64,000 nt of DNA from JAFMKE01 sp037624485 (GTDB lineage: Bacteria > Bacteroidota > Bacteroidia > Chitinophagales > UBA8649): positions 1 through 64,000 of the forward strand of contig JASJJC010000016.1 of assembly GCA_037624485.1 (NCBI GenBank), read 5' to 3'. The notes under the pieces were generated by a model. The model was not told the DNA's origin, did not search any database, and saw nothing but the letters and a program-made list of their open reading frames with translations. Made by a program: the position numbers and the translations under genes. Position 1 is the stretch's first letter. Every line of letters starts with the position of its first letter. This document shows positions 1-8,645 of the stretch, in pieces.

Positions 1-1
1 T

Positions 2-1279
2 TTTTCTCCGAGTTCTTCTGGTGATTATGAAATTACTGTTTTTGCATCTAATTTAAATGGCGGTGCTGACGGAAATACTTCGAATGATGAGTTCTCTAAA
101 TCTATTACCGTATTTGATGTTGCAGTTCAGCGAGTGCCTTTATTTGAGGTTTTCACAGGTTCTACATGTCCTCCATGTCTACCAGGTAATGAAAATTTCC
201 ATTCAATTGTAGATTCGAAACCAACTCAGGAATTTGTTTCTATTAAGTATCAAGAAGATTTCCCTGGTACAGGTGATCCATATGCAACTGATGAAAGTGT
301 TGCTAGAAGAAATTTCTACGGCATCAACTCAATTCCAAGAATGGAAATTGATGGTGGTTGGGATGGAAACGCCAATAGTTTCTCTCCTTCATTATATGCT
401 GATGCTTTAGCAAAACCCAGCTTCACATTTTTACATGCTACCTATGAAGTCGATGTAGCTACTCAAGAGGTTACAGTATATGTGGAAGGTTTGCCAGTCT
501 TGGATTATCCTTCAGGCACTTACAGACTACAGGTTGCAATTATTGAAAATGAAACTACGCAGAACGTAAAGAGCAACGGTGAGACTGAATTTTTTGAAGT
601 AGCGAAAAAGATGCTACCGAGTGATGTAGGAACTGCAGTTGCAAGTTTGTCTAATTTGACGCCATTTACGCTGAGTATTTCCCATACCTTTCAAGGAAAC
701 TTTAGACTACCAGCTAATGGTCAAGCTGCAAACAGAATTAATCATGCGACAGAGCACTCTGTTGAAGAGTTTTCCGATTTGAGAGTAGTTGTTTGGGTTG
801 AAGAAGTTGTGAGTCTAGAAGTTTTACAGGCATTTAATGCGGTAAATCCCTTAGATACAGATGGTGACGGTACTCCGGATGAAGTAGAAGCATATTCAGG
901 TACAAGTCCAAGTGATGCCAATGATTTTCCAGATTTAGATAATGACGGTTTTAGTGATTGGAAAGAAGTTACTGACGGCACAAATCCATTAAGTGGTTCA
1001 GTAGGTGTAAAAGAGCTTGAATTAGAAATGGCAGTTGTTGTTTCTCCTGTTCCAGCCTCCGAAGTATTGAATGTTGCATTTACTTTAGCAAATAAAGAAG
1101 ATGTGAACTTAACAATAGTTTCAGTAGATGGAAAAGTTATTACTTCTAAAACAATTTCAAATTTAGAAAATGTAAACACAACTTTTGATGTAAGTTCAAT
1201 GGTTAATGGAGTTTACTTCTTACAAATTGAAACTGAAAATAGATTAACTTCTAAGAAATTTATGGTTAATCATAATTAA
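2..1279 (+). CDS. Omp28-like, T9SS-secreted protein (5' end missing)
   Basis: The frame is open from the first bases of the window, so the start lies upstream; at least 425 codons are present. A CxxC motif (TCPPC, about nt 167-181) follows a short strand resembling the thioredoxin-like start of Omp28-family proteins. At about nt 857-995 two Asp-rich stretches (DTDGDGTPDE, DLDNDGFSD) resemble thrombospondin type-3/calcium-binding repeats. The last ~80 residues look like a T9SS type A sorting domain (SPVPASEVLNV, NGVYFLQI, KKFMV at the end). The protein is therefore probably exported across the inner membrane, passed through the T9SS and anchored or released at the cell surface. The Omp28 assignment rests on the CxxC context and general shape; the redox activity is inferred. 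A strong terminator follows 21 nt after the stop. Confidence 0.8.
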   Translation, partial: FSPSSSGDYEITVFASNLNGGADGNTSNDEFSKSITVFDVAVQRVPLFEVFTGSTCPPCLPGNENFHSIVDSKPTQEFVSIKYQEDFPGTGDPYATDESVARRNFYGINSIPRMEIDGGWDGNANSFSPSLYADALAKPSFTFLHATYEVDVATQEVTVYVEGLPVLDYPSGTYRLQVAIIENETTQNVKSNGETEFFEVAKKMLPSDVGTAVASLSNLTPFTLSISHTFQGNFRLPANGQAANRINHATEHSVEEFSDLRVVVWVEEVVSLEVLQAFNAVNPLDTDGDGTPDEVEAYSGTSPSDANDFPDLDNDGFSDWKEVTDGTNPLSGSVGVKELELEMAVVVSPVPASEVLNVAFTLANKEDVNLTIVSVDGKVITSKTISNLENVNTTFDVSSMVNGVYFLQIETENRLTSKKFMVNHN

Positions 1280-1300
1280 AAGGACTTAGAACAAACACAG

Positions 1301-1340
1301 ATGCCCCGATTCCGATTTATTCGGGATGGGGCATTTTTTT
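1301..1340 (+). terminator. Rho-independent terminator
   Basis: GC-rich hairpin (ATGCCCCGATTCCGA paired with TCGGGATGGGGCAT) followed by nine or more T. It ends the T9SS protein gene. An in-frame ATG at 1326 lies inside the stem, which argues against that ATG as start of the next gene. Confidence 0.85.
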
Positions 1341-1361
1341 TTAAATGAAGTTCAATATTTG

Positions 1362-2573
1362 ATGATTACTGTTAAACAAAGATTCCTTTCCTTTTTAACT
1401 ATGCTAGCCCAGCCAAAGGTCCTAATAGGGATTGTTGTTTTTATAGCCTTGGGCATTAGTTTACAGTCTATTTTCCAAGGAACGAGGTTTATAGCTGGAG
1501 GTGAGTATACCCATTATAACAACTACTTAATTTTTAAACAATCTTTTTTTCATTTAATCGAGTCTAAGGATGTTTATGGTGCATATCCAAAAGAGCATTT
1601 TGACTATTTCAAATATAGTCCCACATTCGCTTTACTTTTTGGAATATTTGCCTATTTACCAGATATTATAGGACTAAGTTTCTGGAATTTATGCAATTTA
1701 CTCGCCTTGGTCTTCGCTTTGATATCGCTTCCCAATTTAAAAACTAAATGGCTTGCATCAATTTTTTTATTAAGCATATTTGAAATAATTACAACCACAC
1801 AAAACGAACAAAGTAATGCCTTGATGCTTGCTCTATTTATCTTTACATTTTCAAGTTTAGAACGTAAAAAATATTTTCTAGCTGCTTGCTTTATTGGATT
1901 AGCAATTTACACCAAGTTATATGCCATAGTTGGTCTAAGTCTTTTCCTGCTTTATCCAAATAGAATAAAGAACATGGCTTACCTCACAATGGTAATGACT
2001 GCGTTGTTTTGCCTACCATTGCTAGTTGTGGAATGGTCTCAATTAATTTTTCAATATAAGAGTTGGCTAAATCTACTAAGCCTCGAGCATGATCAAATTT
2101 ATGGAATTTCAGTAATGGGCTGGCTGCACACTTGGTTTGGTTTAAGTATAAATAAATTCATTCCAGTAATTGTTGGGGTCCTCTTGTTTTGTTTAGCCTT
2201 ATTTCAGTTTAAGAAATATCAATTTAAGCAATATCGATTATGGATGCTATGCTCCGTGCTCATTTGGGTGGTCATATTCAACCATCGGGCTGAGTCTGCT
2301 TCTTATATCATTGCTTATGTAGGTATTTGCTTATGGTTTGTAACTAGTCCAATAAATAGGTTTACAATCCTCTTGATGGGCTTTTCATTTATTCTAGTTA
2401 CTCTTAGTCCTACAGATTTATTCCCTAGGATTTGGCGAGAACAATTGGTGCAAAAGTATACACTAAAAGCAGTTCCTGTTATGATAGTTTGGATTGCACT
2501 TCTTGTTCAAATGATTAGACCTATAGATCATTCAATTCAGGAAATAGACGGCGAGCTTAATAAGTTAAAGTAA
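1362..2573 (+). CDS. GT87-type (DUF2029) membrane glycosyltransferase
   Basis: A 403-residue polytopic membrane protein with about ten hydrophobic segments. The N-terminal part shows the pattern of glycosyltransferase family 87 (polyprenol-phosphate-mannose type mannosyltransferases): an early periplasmic loop with NNYLIFKQSF, DVYGAYP and YFKYSPTFALLF. Such enzymes transfer a sugar from a lipid-phosphate donor on the periplasmic face; donor and acceptor cannot be read here. I chose ATG 1362 rather than the in-frame ATG at 1326 because 1326 falls within the preceding terminator hairpin. The gene stands alone and converges with the small lipoprotein gene at 2612. Confidence 0.7.
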   Translation: MITVKQRFLSFLTMLAQPKVLIGIVVFIALGISLQSIFQGTRFIAGGEYTHYNNYLIFKQSFFHLIESKDVYGAYPKEHFDYFKYSPTFALLFGIFAYLPDIIGLSFWNLCNLLALVFALISLPNLKTKWLASIFLLSIFEIITTTQNEQSNALMLALFIFTFSSLERKKYFLAACFIGLAIYTKLYAIVGLSLFLLYPNRIKNMAYLTMVMTALFCLPLLVVEWSQLIFQYKSWLNLLSLEHDQIYGISVMGWLHTWFGLSINKFIPVIVGVLLFCLALFQFKKYQFKQYRLWMLCSVLIWVVIFNHRAESASYIIAYVGICLWFVTSPINRFTILLMGFSFILVTLSPTDLFPRIWREQLVQKYTLKAVPVMIVWIALLVQMIRPIDHSIQEIDGELNKLK

Positions 2574-2611
2574 AGAAAATATTGAATTGATATCCAAAAT
2601 ATTTTGTACTA

Positions 2612-3091
2612 CTATTTGGCTTTTAACTGCACTTGTGTGAACAGTTCCTTGGCTTTACCAGCGAGAATATTATAATAGGTTTTGCCTAATTCATTGTCAA
2701 TAATTTGCATAAAAACATCGGATCCGTTGGTATAAACATTTGCAATTAAAAGATTCTCCCCATTTTGTAAAAACATCAAATGGCCGATCGGATTGGTGCT
2801 CAAAGCTGTCGGGGCTTTTAACGTGATTAATTGCATAAATGCTGCAACACTTGCTGGGTCAAAAAGGGAAAAGCTTGCTCCTGAATTATACATGGTTGCC
2901 TCTATAGCATTTGCAGAGCCAAGCAGACCTTGCAAATAGATCGATGGTGCAAATTCCAGCAGTTCTTGTTCAATGGTTCCTGTCCCAGTAGACATCTCGT
3001 CTAAGGAAACAGAGCCATCATTAACTTCTAGAGAATTTTGACAAGCAAATAGCAATACGCTAAGGGTGAAAAGTAGGATTGATGTTTTCAT
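2612..3091 (-). CDS. Small lipoprotein of unknown function
   Basis: 159 residues. The N-terminus is a lipoprotein signal (MKTSILLFTLSVLLFAC, lipobox FAC, lipidated Cys at 17). The mature part contains no motif I recognise; it is mildly hydrophobic with a short C-terminal amphipathic segment. It starts 8 nt after the rny stop, so it is probably the last gene of the long minus-strand run that begins at 10295. Real gene because of the clear signal peptide and tight spacing; function unknown. Confidence 0.65.
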   Translation of the reverse strand: MKTSILLFTLSVLLFACQNSLEVNDGSVSLDEMSTGTGTIEQELLEFAPSIYLQGLLGSANAIEATMYNSGASFSLFDPASVAAFMQLITLKAPTALSTNPIGHLMFLQNGENLLIANVYTNGSDVFMQIIDNELGKTYYNILAGKAKELFTQVQLKAK

Positions 3092-3099
3092 TGGTGCGT

Positions 3100-4698
3100 T
3101 TATCTTGCAACGGTAACTGCACGCATTTCTCGAATTACAGTTACTTTAACTTGCCCAGGATAGGTCATTTCTTCTTCAATTTTTTTCGAAATCTCAAAGG
3201 ATAGTTCTTCAGAACGCTTATCATCAACTTTTCCGCTTTCCACAATGACACGTAATTCTCTGCCCGCTTGGATGGCATAAGCTTTATCTACACCTTCATA
3301 TTCTAAAGCTAAAGTTTCAAGTTCTTTAATACGCTCTAAGTAGCTTTCCATGACTTCACGGCGAGCACCTGGGCGAGCCCCAGATATTGCATCACAAGCC
3401 TGTATAATAGGAGAGATGGCATAACGCATTTCCATTTCATCATGGTGTGCTCCAACTGCATTACAAACAGCGGGATGTTCTCCATATTTCTCACAAAGTT
3501 TCATGCCTAATAATGCGTGAGATAATTCACTCTCTTCATCTGGCACCTTACCAATATCATGCAATAATCCAGCACGTTTAGCAAGCTTTACGTTCAGACC
3601 TAGTTCAGCTGCCATTGTTGCACAAAGATTAGCTGTTTCTCTTGAGTGTTGCAATAAGTTCTGTCCATAAGAAGAACGAAATCTCATACGACCAACATAA
3701 CGCACAAGCTCTGGATGCAAACCAGAAATACCCATATCAATAACGGTACGCTCGCCTATTTCCATTAAGTGCTCGTTTAATTGTTTCGTGGTTTTCTTTA
3801 CTACCTCTTCAATTCTGGCTGGATGTATTCTACCATCAGCGGTTAACTTTTGCAAGGACAATCTAGCAATCTCTCGACGTATTGGGTCATAACCCGAAAT
3901 CACAATTGCTTCCGGTGTATCATCTACTACTATCTCACAACCAGTAGCGGCTTCTATTGCTCTGATGTTTCTACCTTCTCGACCGATTATTTGACCTTTT
4001 TGATCGTCTGATTCTAAATTGAAAACTGAAACGGTGTTTTCAATAGCATGTTCTGCTGCAGTCCGCTGGATAGTCTGAATAACAATTTTCTTCGCTTCTT
4101 TATTGGCTTGAGCTTTCGCATCATCCATTATTTGTTTGATATGAGACATCGCATCGGTCTTTGCTTCTTTCTTAAGTGTCTCGATCAATTCCTCTTTAGC
4201 ATCTGAAGCAGAAAGGTTTGATATTTTCTCTAGTTTGTTAACAAACTCCTCATGCTGCTTATCAACCTTTTCTTTCTTGATGGACATTAGCTCAACTTGT
4301 TCGCTTAAATTAGATTTTAAAGTATCTAATTCTTTCTCTTTTCGAGAATTCTCTTCTATTTTTTTACTAATGTTTTGTTGATTTTCTTTAAACTGTTGTT
4401 CCTTTTGTCTTAAGCGCTCCTTTCGTTCACTGGTTTCTTCTTCGAAGTTAGCTTTCTTTTGAATGAAATTTTCTTTGGTCTCAAGTATTTTACTTTGCTT
4501 GATACTTTCAGATTTTGCTTTAGCTTTTTCAAAGAAAGTGTCGGACTTCGCTTTTGCATTACTAATAATTAACTCGGCTTCTTTTTTAGCAGCTTCATCA
4601 ATTTCTTTGGCTTTGCTATTGGTTAACATTTTACCAATTACAAGGCCTACTGCTAGGCAAACAACACTGGCAATTATTGGTACTATCATTGGATTCAT
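3100..4698 (-). CDS. rny: Ribonuclease Y
   Basis: 532 residues, the usual size. Order of domains: one N-terminal membrane segment (residues 4-25), a long Lys/Glu-rich coiled coil (about 30-215), a KH domain with GxxG loop IGREGRNI (238-245), and an HD hydrolase domain with HD at 380-381 (LLHDIGKVPDE) and a further metal-ligand-type His in LLQHSRE (351). RNase Y is a membrane-anchored endoribonuclease that starts mRNA decay. It lies 65 nt downstream of zapA and 8 nt upstream of a lipoprotein gene on the same strand, so it is probably transcribed with the cell-division and pheT genes. Identification is secure. Confidence 0.96.
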   Translation of the reverse strand: MNPMIVPIIASVVCLAVGLVIGKMLTNSKAKEIDEAAKKEAELIISNAKAKSDTFFEKAKAKSESIKQSKILETKENFIQKKANFEEETSERKERLRQKEQQFKENQQNISKKIEENSRKEKELDTLKSNLSEQVELMSIKKEKVDKQHEEFVNKLEKISNLSASDAKEELIETLKKEAKTDAMSHIKQIMDDAKAQANKEAKKIVIQTIQRTAAEHAIENTVSVFNLESDDQKGQIIGREGRNIRAIEAATGCEIVVDDTPEAIVISGYDPIRREIARLSLQKLTADGRIHPARIEEVVKKTTKQLNEHLMEIGERTVIDMGISGLHPELVRYVGRMRFRSSYGQNLLQHSRETANLCATMAAELGLNVKLAKRAGLLHDIGKVPDEESELSHALLGMKLCEKYGEHPAVCNAVGAHHDEMEMRYAISPIIQACDAISGARPGARREVMESYLERIKELETLALEYEGVDKAYAIQAGRELRVIVESGKVDDKRSEELSFEISKKIEEEMTYPGQVKVTVIREMRAVTVAR

Positions 4699-4763
4699 TT
4701 TACTTCGTTTAAAATTAAAAAATAAAGTAAGATCACCGAATCGGAAGGAGGTAAATAAAATTA

Positions 4764-5057
4764 TTAGCCTTTTAAGGTTTGTTCTAATTTTGAAAGTTCA
4801 TTTTCAAAATTAAGCTCATTTGAATTGTTAATTCTTTGATTTTCAATATTCTGTACTGCGTACATCAAAGCACTCATGGCTAAATAATCCTGTTTGTCTT
4901 TAGCGGCATACACCTGCTGAAATTGCTTAACTTTATCATTAATCTCCTTAGCAGCATTTCTTACATCTTCCTCTTCACTCTTCTTTATCTTTAAAGGGTA
5001 AGGACGATCCGCAATTATCACATTGATGTTAATAATATCTGCTGAGTCTTTATTCAT
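4764..5057 (-). CDS. zapA: Cell division protein ZapA
   Basis: 97 residues. The N-terminal half is a ZapA globular domain (INVIIADRPYPLKI, then EEDVRNAAKEINDKVKQF), followed by a helix that would form the coiled-coil dimer/tetramer. ZapA crosslinks FtsZ protofilaments at the division site. I use ATG 5057, two bases after the upstream stop; an in-frame ATG at 5078 would overlap the upstream gene by 20 nt and add residues without family support. The gene before it encodes a small coiled-coil protein, an arrangement suggestive of a ZapA/ZapB-like pair. Confidence 0.9.
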   Translation of the reverse strand: MNKDSADIININVIIADRPYPLKIKKSEEEDVRNAAKEINDKVKQFQQVYAAKDKQDYLAMSALMYAVQNIENQRINNSNELNFENELSKLEQTLKG

Positions 5058-5058
5058 T

Positions 5059-5355
5059 TTAATGATTGAGCAAGGCAATACACCTATCTATCTCCTTTAT
5101 ATATTCGTTAATCTTACGCTTCAACTCTTTTGTTTCTTGTGGTTTGTCATCTCCACTGATACTTTTTGCTAATTTAAGTGTTTGTAACTTTTGATTGAGG
5201 TCTTCTAGTTCTCTTTTGTGAACATCAATTTCTTTAATCAACGCTAAATTAGTATTAATCAGTTCATTTTTCTCATTTTTTACCAAGGCAATTTCCTTAA
5301 TAAGTTTTTCTACTTGTTGCTGAACAATTATAATTCTGGAAGCACTACTACTCAT
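5059..5355 (-). CDS. Small coiled-coil protein upstream of zapA (ZapB-like by context)
   Basis: 98 residues, almost entirely predicted coiled coil: leucine/isoleucine heptads run from about residue 8 to 68, then a Lys/Glu-rich tail. No enzyme motif. Its ATG overlaps the pheT stop by one base (TAATG), which implies translational coupling, and zapA starts directly after it. The size, coiled-coil composition and place beside zapA suggest a division-associated protein comparable to ZapB, but that is inference from context, not recognised homology. Confidence 0.7.
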   Translation of the reverse strand: MSSSASRIIIVQQQVEKLIKEIALVKNEKNELINTNLALIKEIDVHKRELEDLNQKLQTLKLAKSISGDDKPQETKELKRKINEYIKEIDRCIALLNH

Positions 5356-7748
5356 TATTTTCTAATTATTGCATTAAAATTCTTTTCTAAGGTCGTAATT
5401 ATTTTATTCATTGTTGCATCTATCTCCTCATCTGTAAGGGTTTTCATCTTGTCCTGTAGTTTAAAATTTATAGCATAAGACTTTTTGCCTGCTCCTATTT
5501 TTTCCTTGCTTTTAAATATATCAAACAAATCTAATCCTTTTAGTAACGAACCTGCATGTTGAGTTATTTTATTTTTAACGGCTTCAAATTCTATCTCATC
5601 ATCCAGTATTACAGCTAAATCTCTGTTAACTTCAGGAAATTTTGATTGCTCTTCAAAACGAATTTTTTGTTTATTTAAAACAGACATAATTTTATTCCAG
5701 TGGAAAACTGCTACAAATATCTCTTGCTCAATTTCGAATACAGAAAGTTGATCTGTGTCAACAGGTCTTATATCAACAAGGATATCCTTTTTCTTCTGAA
5801 AATAAACACTACTATCGTCAGAACTTACCCACTTGCCTGTTAGTTTTAAGTTTCCAAATATGGCTTCAGCGATTCCTTTTAAATGAAATATTGAAGTGGT
5901 TTGCTTTGGACTTATCCAATTATTATGAGTGACTTCTCCAGTATAGTAAAGCGCTAGTTGGGCATCTTGTGAATGGTCGATATGATAAATATTACCAAAC
6001 TCATAAAACTTTAAGTTGGCTTGTTTTCTGTTGATATTATGCCGCAAGACTTGAAGCGCTTCTGGTATCAAAGATGCTCGCATACTATCTAATTCTGAGG
6101 TCATGCTGTTTTGCAACTTGACTAACTTTTCCCCTTCAGGATAAAACTTGGATTGGCTAATAGAATTTGTCATGATTTCTGAGAAACCGAATCCGTTTAA
6201 TGTATGTGCAATTCTTTCTTTTAATTGTTGCTCATCTATGCCTTGATGGAAGGAAAGTGTGGATCGAACGGTTGGAGGTGTCTGGATGTTGTTGAATCCA
6301 TATATTCGCATTACCTCTTCAATAACATCAATTTCTCTGAGTACGTCAGCTCTCGATAAAGGAGCGAGTAGCCTTAAACGATCAACATCTTCATCGATTA
6401 CCTCAAATTCTAGATCGATTAAAATTTGTTTGACTAAACCCATCTCAAACTTATGGCCTGAAAGGCTATTCAGTTTTTGTAATCTTAAGGAAATTTCTTT
6501 CTTTTTTATCTCTTCGGGATATTCATCATACCAATCACTTGCTACACGTCCACCTGCTATTTCCTCTATCAACTGCACGGCTCTTCTTAAGGCAATCATA
6601 GCAATAGATGGATCAGCTCCTTTTTCATAACGTTGAGCGGCATCAGTCCTTAATCCATGTCGCGTAGAGGTTTTTCTAATGGCCCCACTTTCAAAATAAG
6701 CACTTTCTAAAAAGATCGAATGTGTTTGATCGGTAACACCCGATTTGATTCCGCCAAATACTCCAGCCATGCACATGGGATCGGTTGTATTACAAATCAT
6801 AAGATCCTCGGCATATAGCTTTCTTTCTACCTCATCTAAGCTCACAAATTTACTTCCTTCAGTGAGGTTTTTGACGATGATTGTATCTCCTTTTACTTGT
6901 TCCCAATCAAAAGCATGCAAAGCTTGACCATATTCTTTTAAAACGTAATTACTTATATCCACAACATTATTAATTGGTCTAACGCCAATGGAAAGTAATC
7001 TATGCTTTAACCAATCCGGAGATTCCTTGATTTGTAAATTTTCAATAATAACACCCGCGTATCTGGGACAAGCGGTTGAGTTCTCCACTTTTATACTTGC
7101 TTTTAAAGTATTCCCCTTCGTTTTTACATCAACTGTTGGATGCTTTACTGTCAGCTTATCATCCCCAAAGACATTTAAAGCAGCAGCAATATCTATTGCT
7201 ACTCCAATATGACCCATCGCATCTGTTCTGTTGGGAGTTAAGCCAATTTCAAAAACAAAGTCTTCATCAATATTGTATAATGTTGAAAGCAGTGAGCCTA
7301 CTTGGGTTTCATTGCCCAAAACCATAATTCCTTCGTGACTGGTTCCTAAACCTATTTCATCTTCAGCACAAATCATTCCTTCCGATGGCTCACCTCTCAG
7401 CTTTGCTTTTTTGATGGTAAAACCTTCTCCATTAATAGGATGTATTGTTGTTCCCACGGTCGCTACGACAACCTTTTGTCCAATGCCTAAGTTTGATGCT
7501 CCACATACAATATTTAGATTTTGTTCTTCTCCAATATCAACAGTGGCTACTGAAAGTTTATCTGCATTAGGATGTTTTTCTTTAGTTATCACTTCCCCGA
7601 CCACTAATCCTTTTAGTCCACCAGGTACAATACTAAATGGCTCAACATGCTCTACTTCCAAGCCTGTATTTGTTAAAATCTCAGCTAACTCCAAAGGGGT
7701 TTGGTCGATTGCCAATAGTTCTTTCAGCCAATTATAAGATATTTTCAT
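5355..7748 (-). CDS. pheT: Phenylalanine-tRNA ligase beta subunit
   Basis: 797 residues, the normal length of bacterial PheT. The N-terminus holds the tRNA-binding OB fold (about residues 40-150, with VVGEVITKEKHPNADKLSV), then B3/4 and B5 domains, the catalytic-like core and a C-terminal anticodon-binding (FDX-ACB) domain (FPEVNRDLAVILDDEIEF near residue 705). PheT pairs with PheS, which is not in this window, to charge tRNA-Phe. It begins 16 nt after the Omp28 lipoprotein gene, so it appears to sit in an operon led by envelope genes, and it overlaps the next gene by one base. Confidence 0.97.
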   Translation of the reverse strand: MKISYNWLKELLAIDQTPLELAEILTNTGLEVEHVEPFSIVPGGLKGLVVGEVITKEKHPNADKLSVATVDIGEEQNLNIVCGASNLGIGQKVVVATVGTTIHPINGEGFTIKKAKLRGEPSEGMICAEDEIGLGTSHEGIMVLGNETQVGSLLSTLYNIDEDFVFEIGLTPNRTDAMGHIGVAIDIAAALNVFGDDKLTVKHPTVDVKTKGNTLKASIKVENSTACPRYAGVIIENLQIKESPDWLKHRLLSIGVRPINNVVDISNYVLKEYGQALHAFDWEQVKGDTIIVKNLTEGSKFVSLDEVERKLYAEDLMICNTTDPMCMAGVFGGIKSGVTDQTHSIFLESAYFESGAIRKTSTRHGLRTDAAQRYEKGADPSIAMIALRRAVQLIEEIAGGRVASDWYDEYPEEIKKKEISLRLQKLNSLSGHKFEMGLVKQILIDLEFEVIDEDVDRLRLLAPLSRADVLREIDVIEEVMRIYGFNNIQTPPTVRSTLSFHQGIDEQQLKERIAHTLNGFGFSEIMTNSISQSKFYPEGEKLVKLQNSMTSELDSMRASLIPEALQVLRHNINRKQANLKFYEFGNIYHIDHSQDAQLALYYTGEVTHNNWISPKQTTSIFHLKGIAEAIFGNLKLTGKWVSSDDSSVYFQKKKDILVDIRPVDTDQLSVFEIEQEIFVAVFHWNKIMSVLNKQKIRFEEQSKFPEVNRDLAVILDDEIEFEAVKNKITQHAGSLLKGLDLFDIFKSKEKIGAGKKSYAINFKLQDKMKTLTDEEIDATMNKIITTLEKNFNAIIRK

Positions 7749-7764
7749 TGTTTTTTTATTCTTA

Positions 7765-8628
7765 TTAAGGGATTAGTTTAGCCATAGTGGCCGTTTCAAT
7801 ATCATCATTATCAAGTCTTACAAAAGCCACCACATACATATGATTCATCGTCCATATATTATTGGTATCGTAGTCATCAATATCAATTTTAAATTCTTTG
7901 ATGATGACGGTGTTTTGCGTTACATCACTGCCAATATTAGCACCAATTAAGGGGGAAATAGATTGGCGAAGTACGAACTCATGTTCATAATTACTTATCT
8001 TGACGCTACCATCTAATTGCTCTGCAATAATTTCACTTTCAGTAAGGTAGAAACCTAAATTATGGTTGGGTGCATTTTGATTATAGCTAAGGGTTATTCT
8101 ATATCTAACTATTCTTTCAGTTTCGTCTGCGTCAACTATCTCTAGGTTCATTTTAACGAAGCTGCTTTGCGCCAACTCATTATTTACAAGACCAGACCAA
8201 GTGCCAGGGGATTGTTGAAGTCGACTTCCATTTATTATTTTTCGATTAACAAATGTCGAAGGTTTGACGCCTACAGGACCCAAACTGCTCGCTAGACTAT
8301 TGGCATCACTATTTCTTAAATCTTGATCGTTTCCATAAGGTAAGGCTAGAAAGTCACTATGAACGGTAACGGGCACAAATCGATCGCCTAAACTATTAAA
8401 CAGACCATTGGTTACAGCATTGCCCAGTGGACAATTAGAGCACCTTACACCTGAGAATTCTTCAAAAAGAACATTCTTATTGACTGATGGAATAGGAGTG
8501 GTAGAGACATAGCTTGTATCAACTAATGTTGCTTGTTCTTCTTCAAAATTTATAAACGGACCTTCCTCTTCACAAGCACTGAGAAGGGCTAAAAGACATA
8601 CTATAAAACCTATATTTTTCATCTTCAT
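7765..8628 (-). CDS. Omp28-family lipoprotein with CxxC motif
   Basis: 287 residues. Lipoprotein signal with lipobox LSAC (Cys 19). A thioredoxin-like start follows, with FEEFSGVRCSNCPLGN carrying CxxC at 63/66, as in Omp28-family outer-membrane proteins. The rest looks like a beta-rich domain ending in MNHMYVVAFVRLDN. No T9SS sorting domain, unlike the Omp28-like protein at the window start. It lies 17 nt after the DUF6029 barrel gene and 16 nt before pheT. A role in thiol-disulfide chemistry at the outer membrane is inferred from the CxxC and from the divergent TlpA-like gene. Confidence 0.85.
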   Translation of the reverse strand: MKMKNIGFIVCLLALLSACEEEGPFINFEEEQATLVDTSYVSTTPIPSVNKNVLFEEFSGVRCSNCPLGNAVTNGLFNSLGDRFVPVTVHSDFLALPYGNDQDLRNSDANSLASSLGPVGVKPSTFVNRKIINGSRLQQSPGTWSGLVNNELAQSSFVKMNLEIVDADETERIVRYRITLSYNQNAPNHNLGFYLTESEIIAEQLDGSVKISNYEHEFVLRQSISPLIGANIGSDVTQNTVIIKEFKIDIDDYDTNNIWTMNHMYVVAFVRLDNDDIETATMAKLIP

Positions 8629-8645
8629 TATTTTTTATTTATAAA

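Noticed and set aside
742..1179. Long open frame antisense to the first T9SS protein
   Set aside because: Serine/threonine-rich low-complexity product with no start context; shadow of the real gene.
4463..4813. Plus-strand frame across the rny start and zapA end, with GGAGG near 4746
   Set aside because: Overlaps two secure genes on the other strand; the GGAGG is meaningless in a phylum that hardly uses Shine-Dalgarno.
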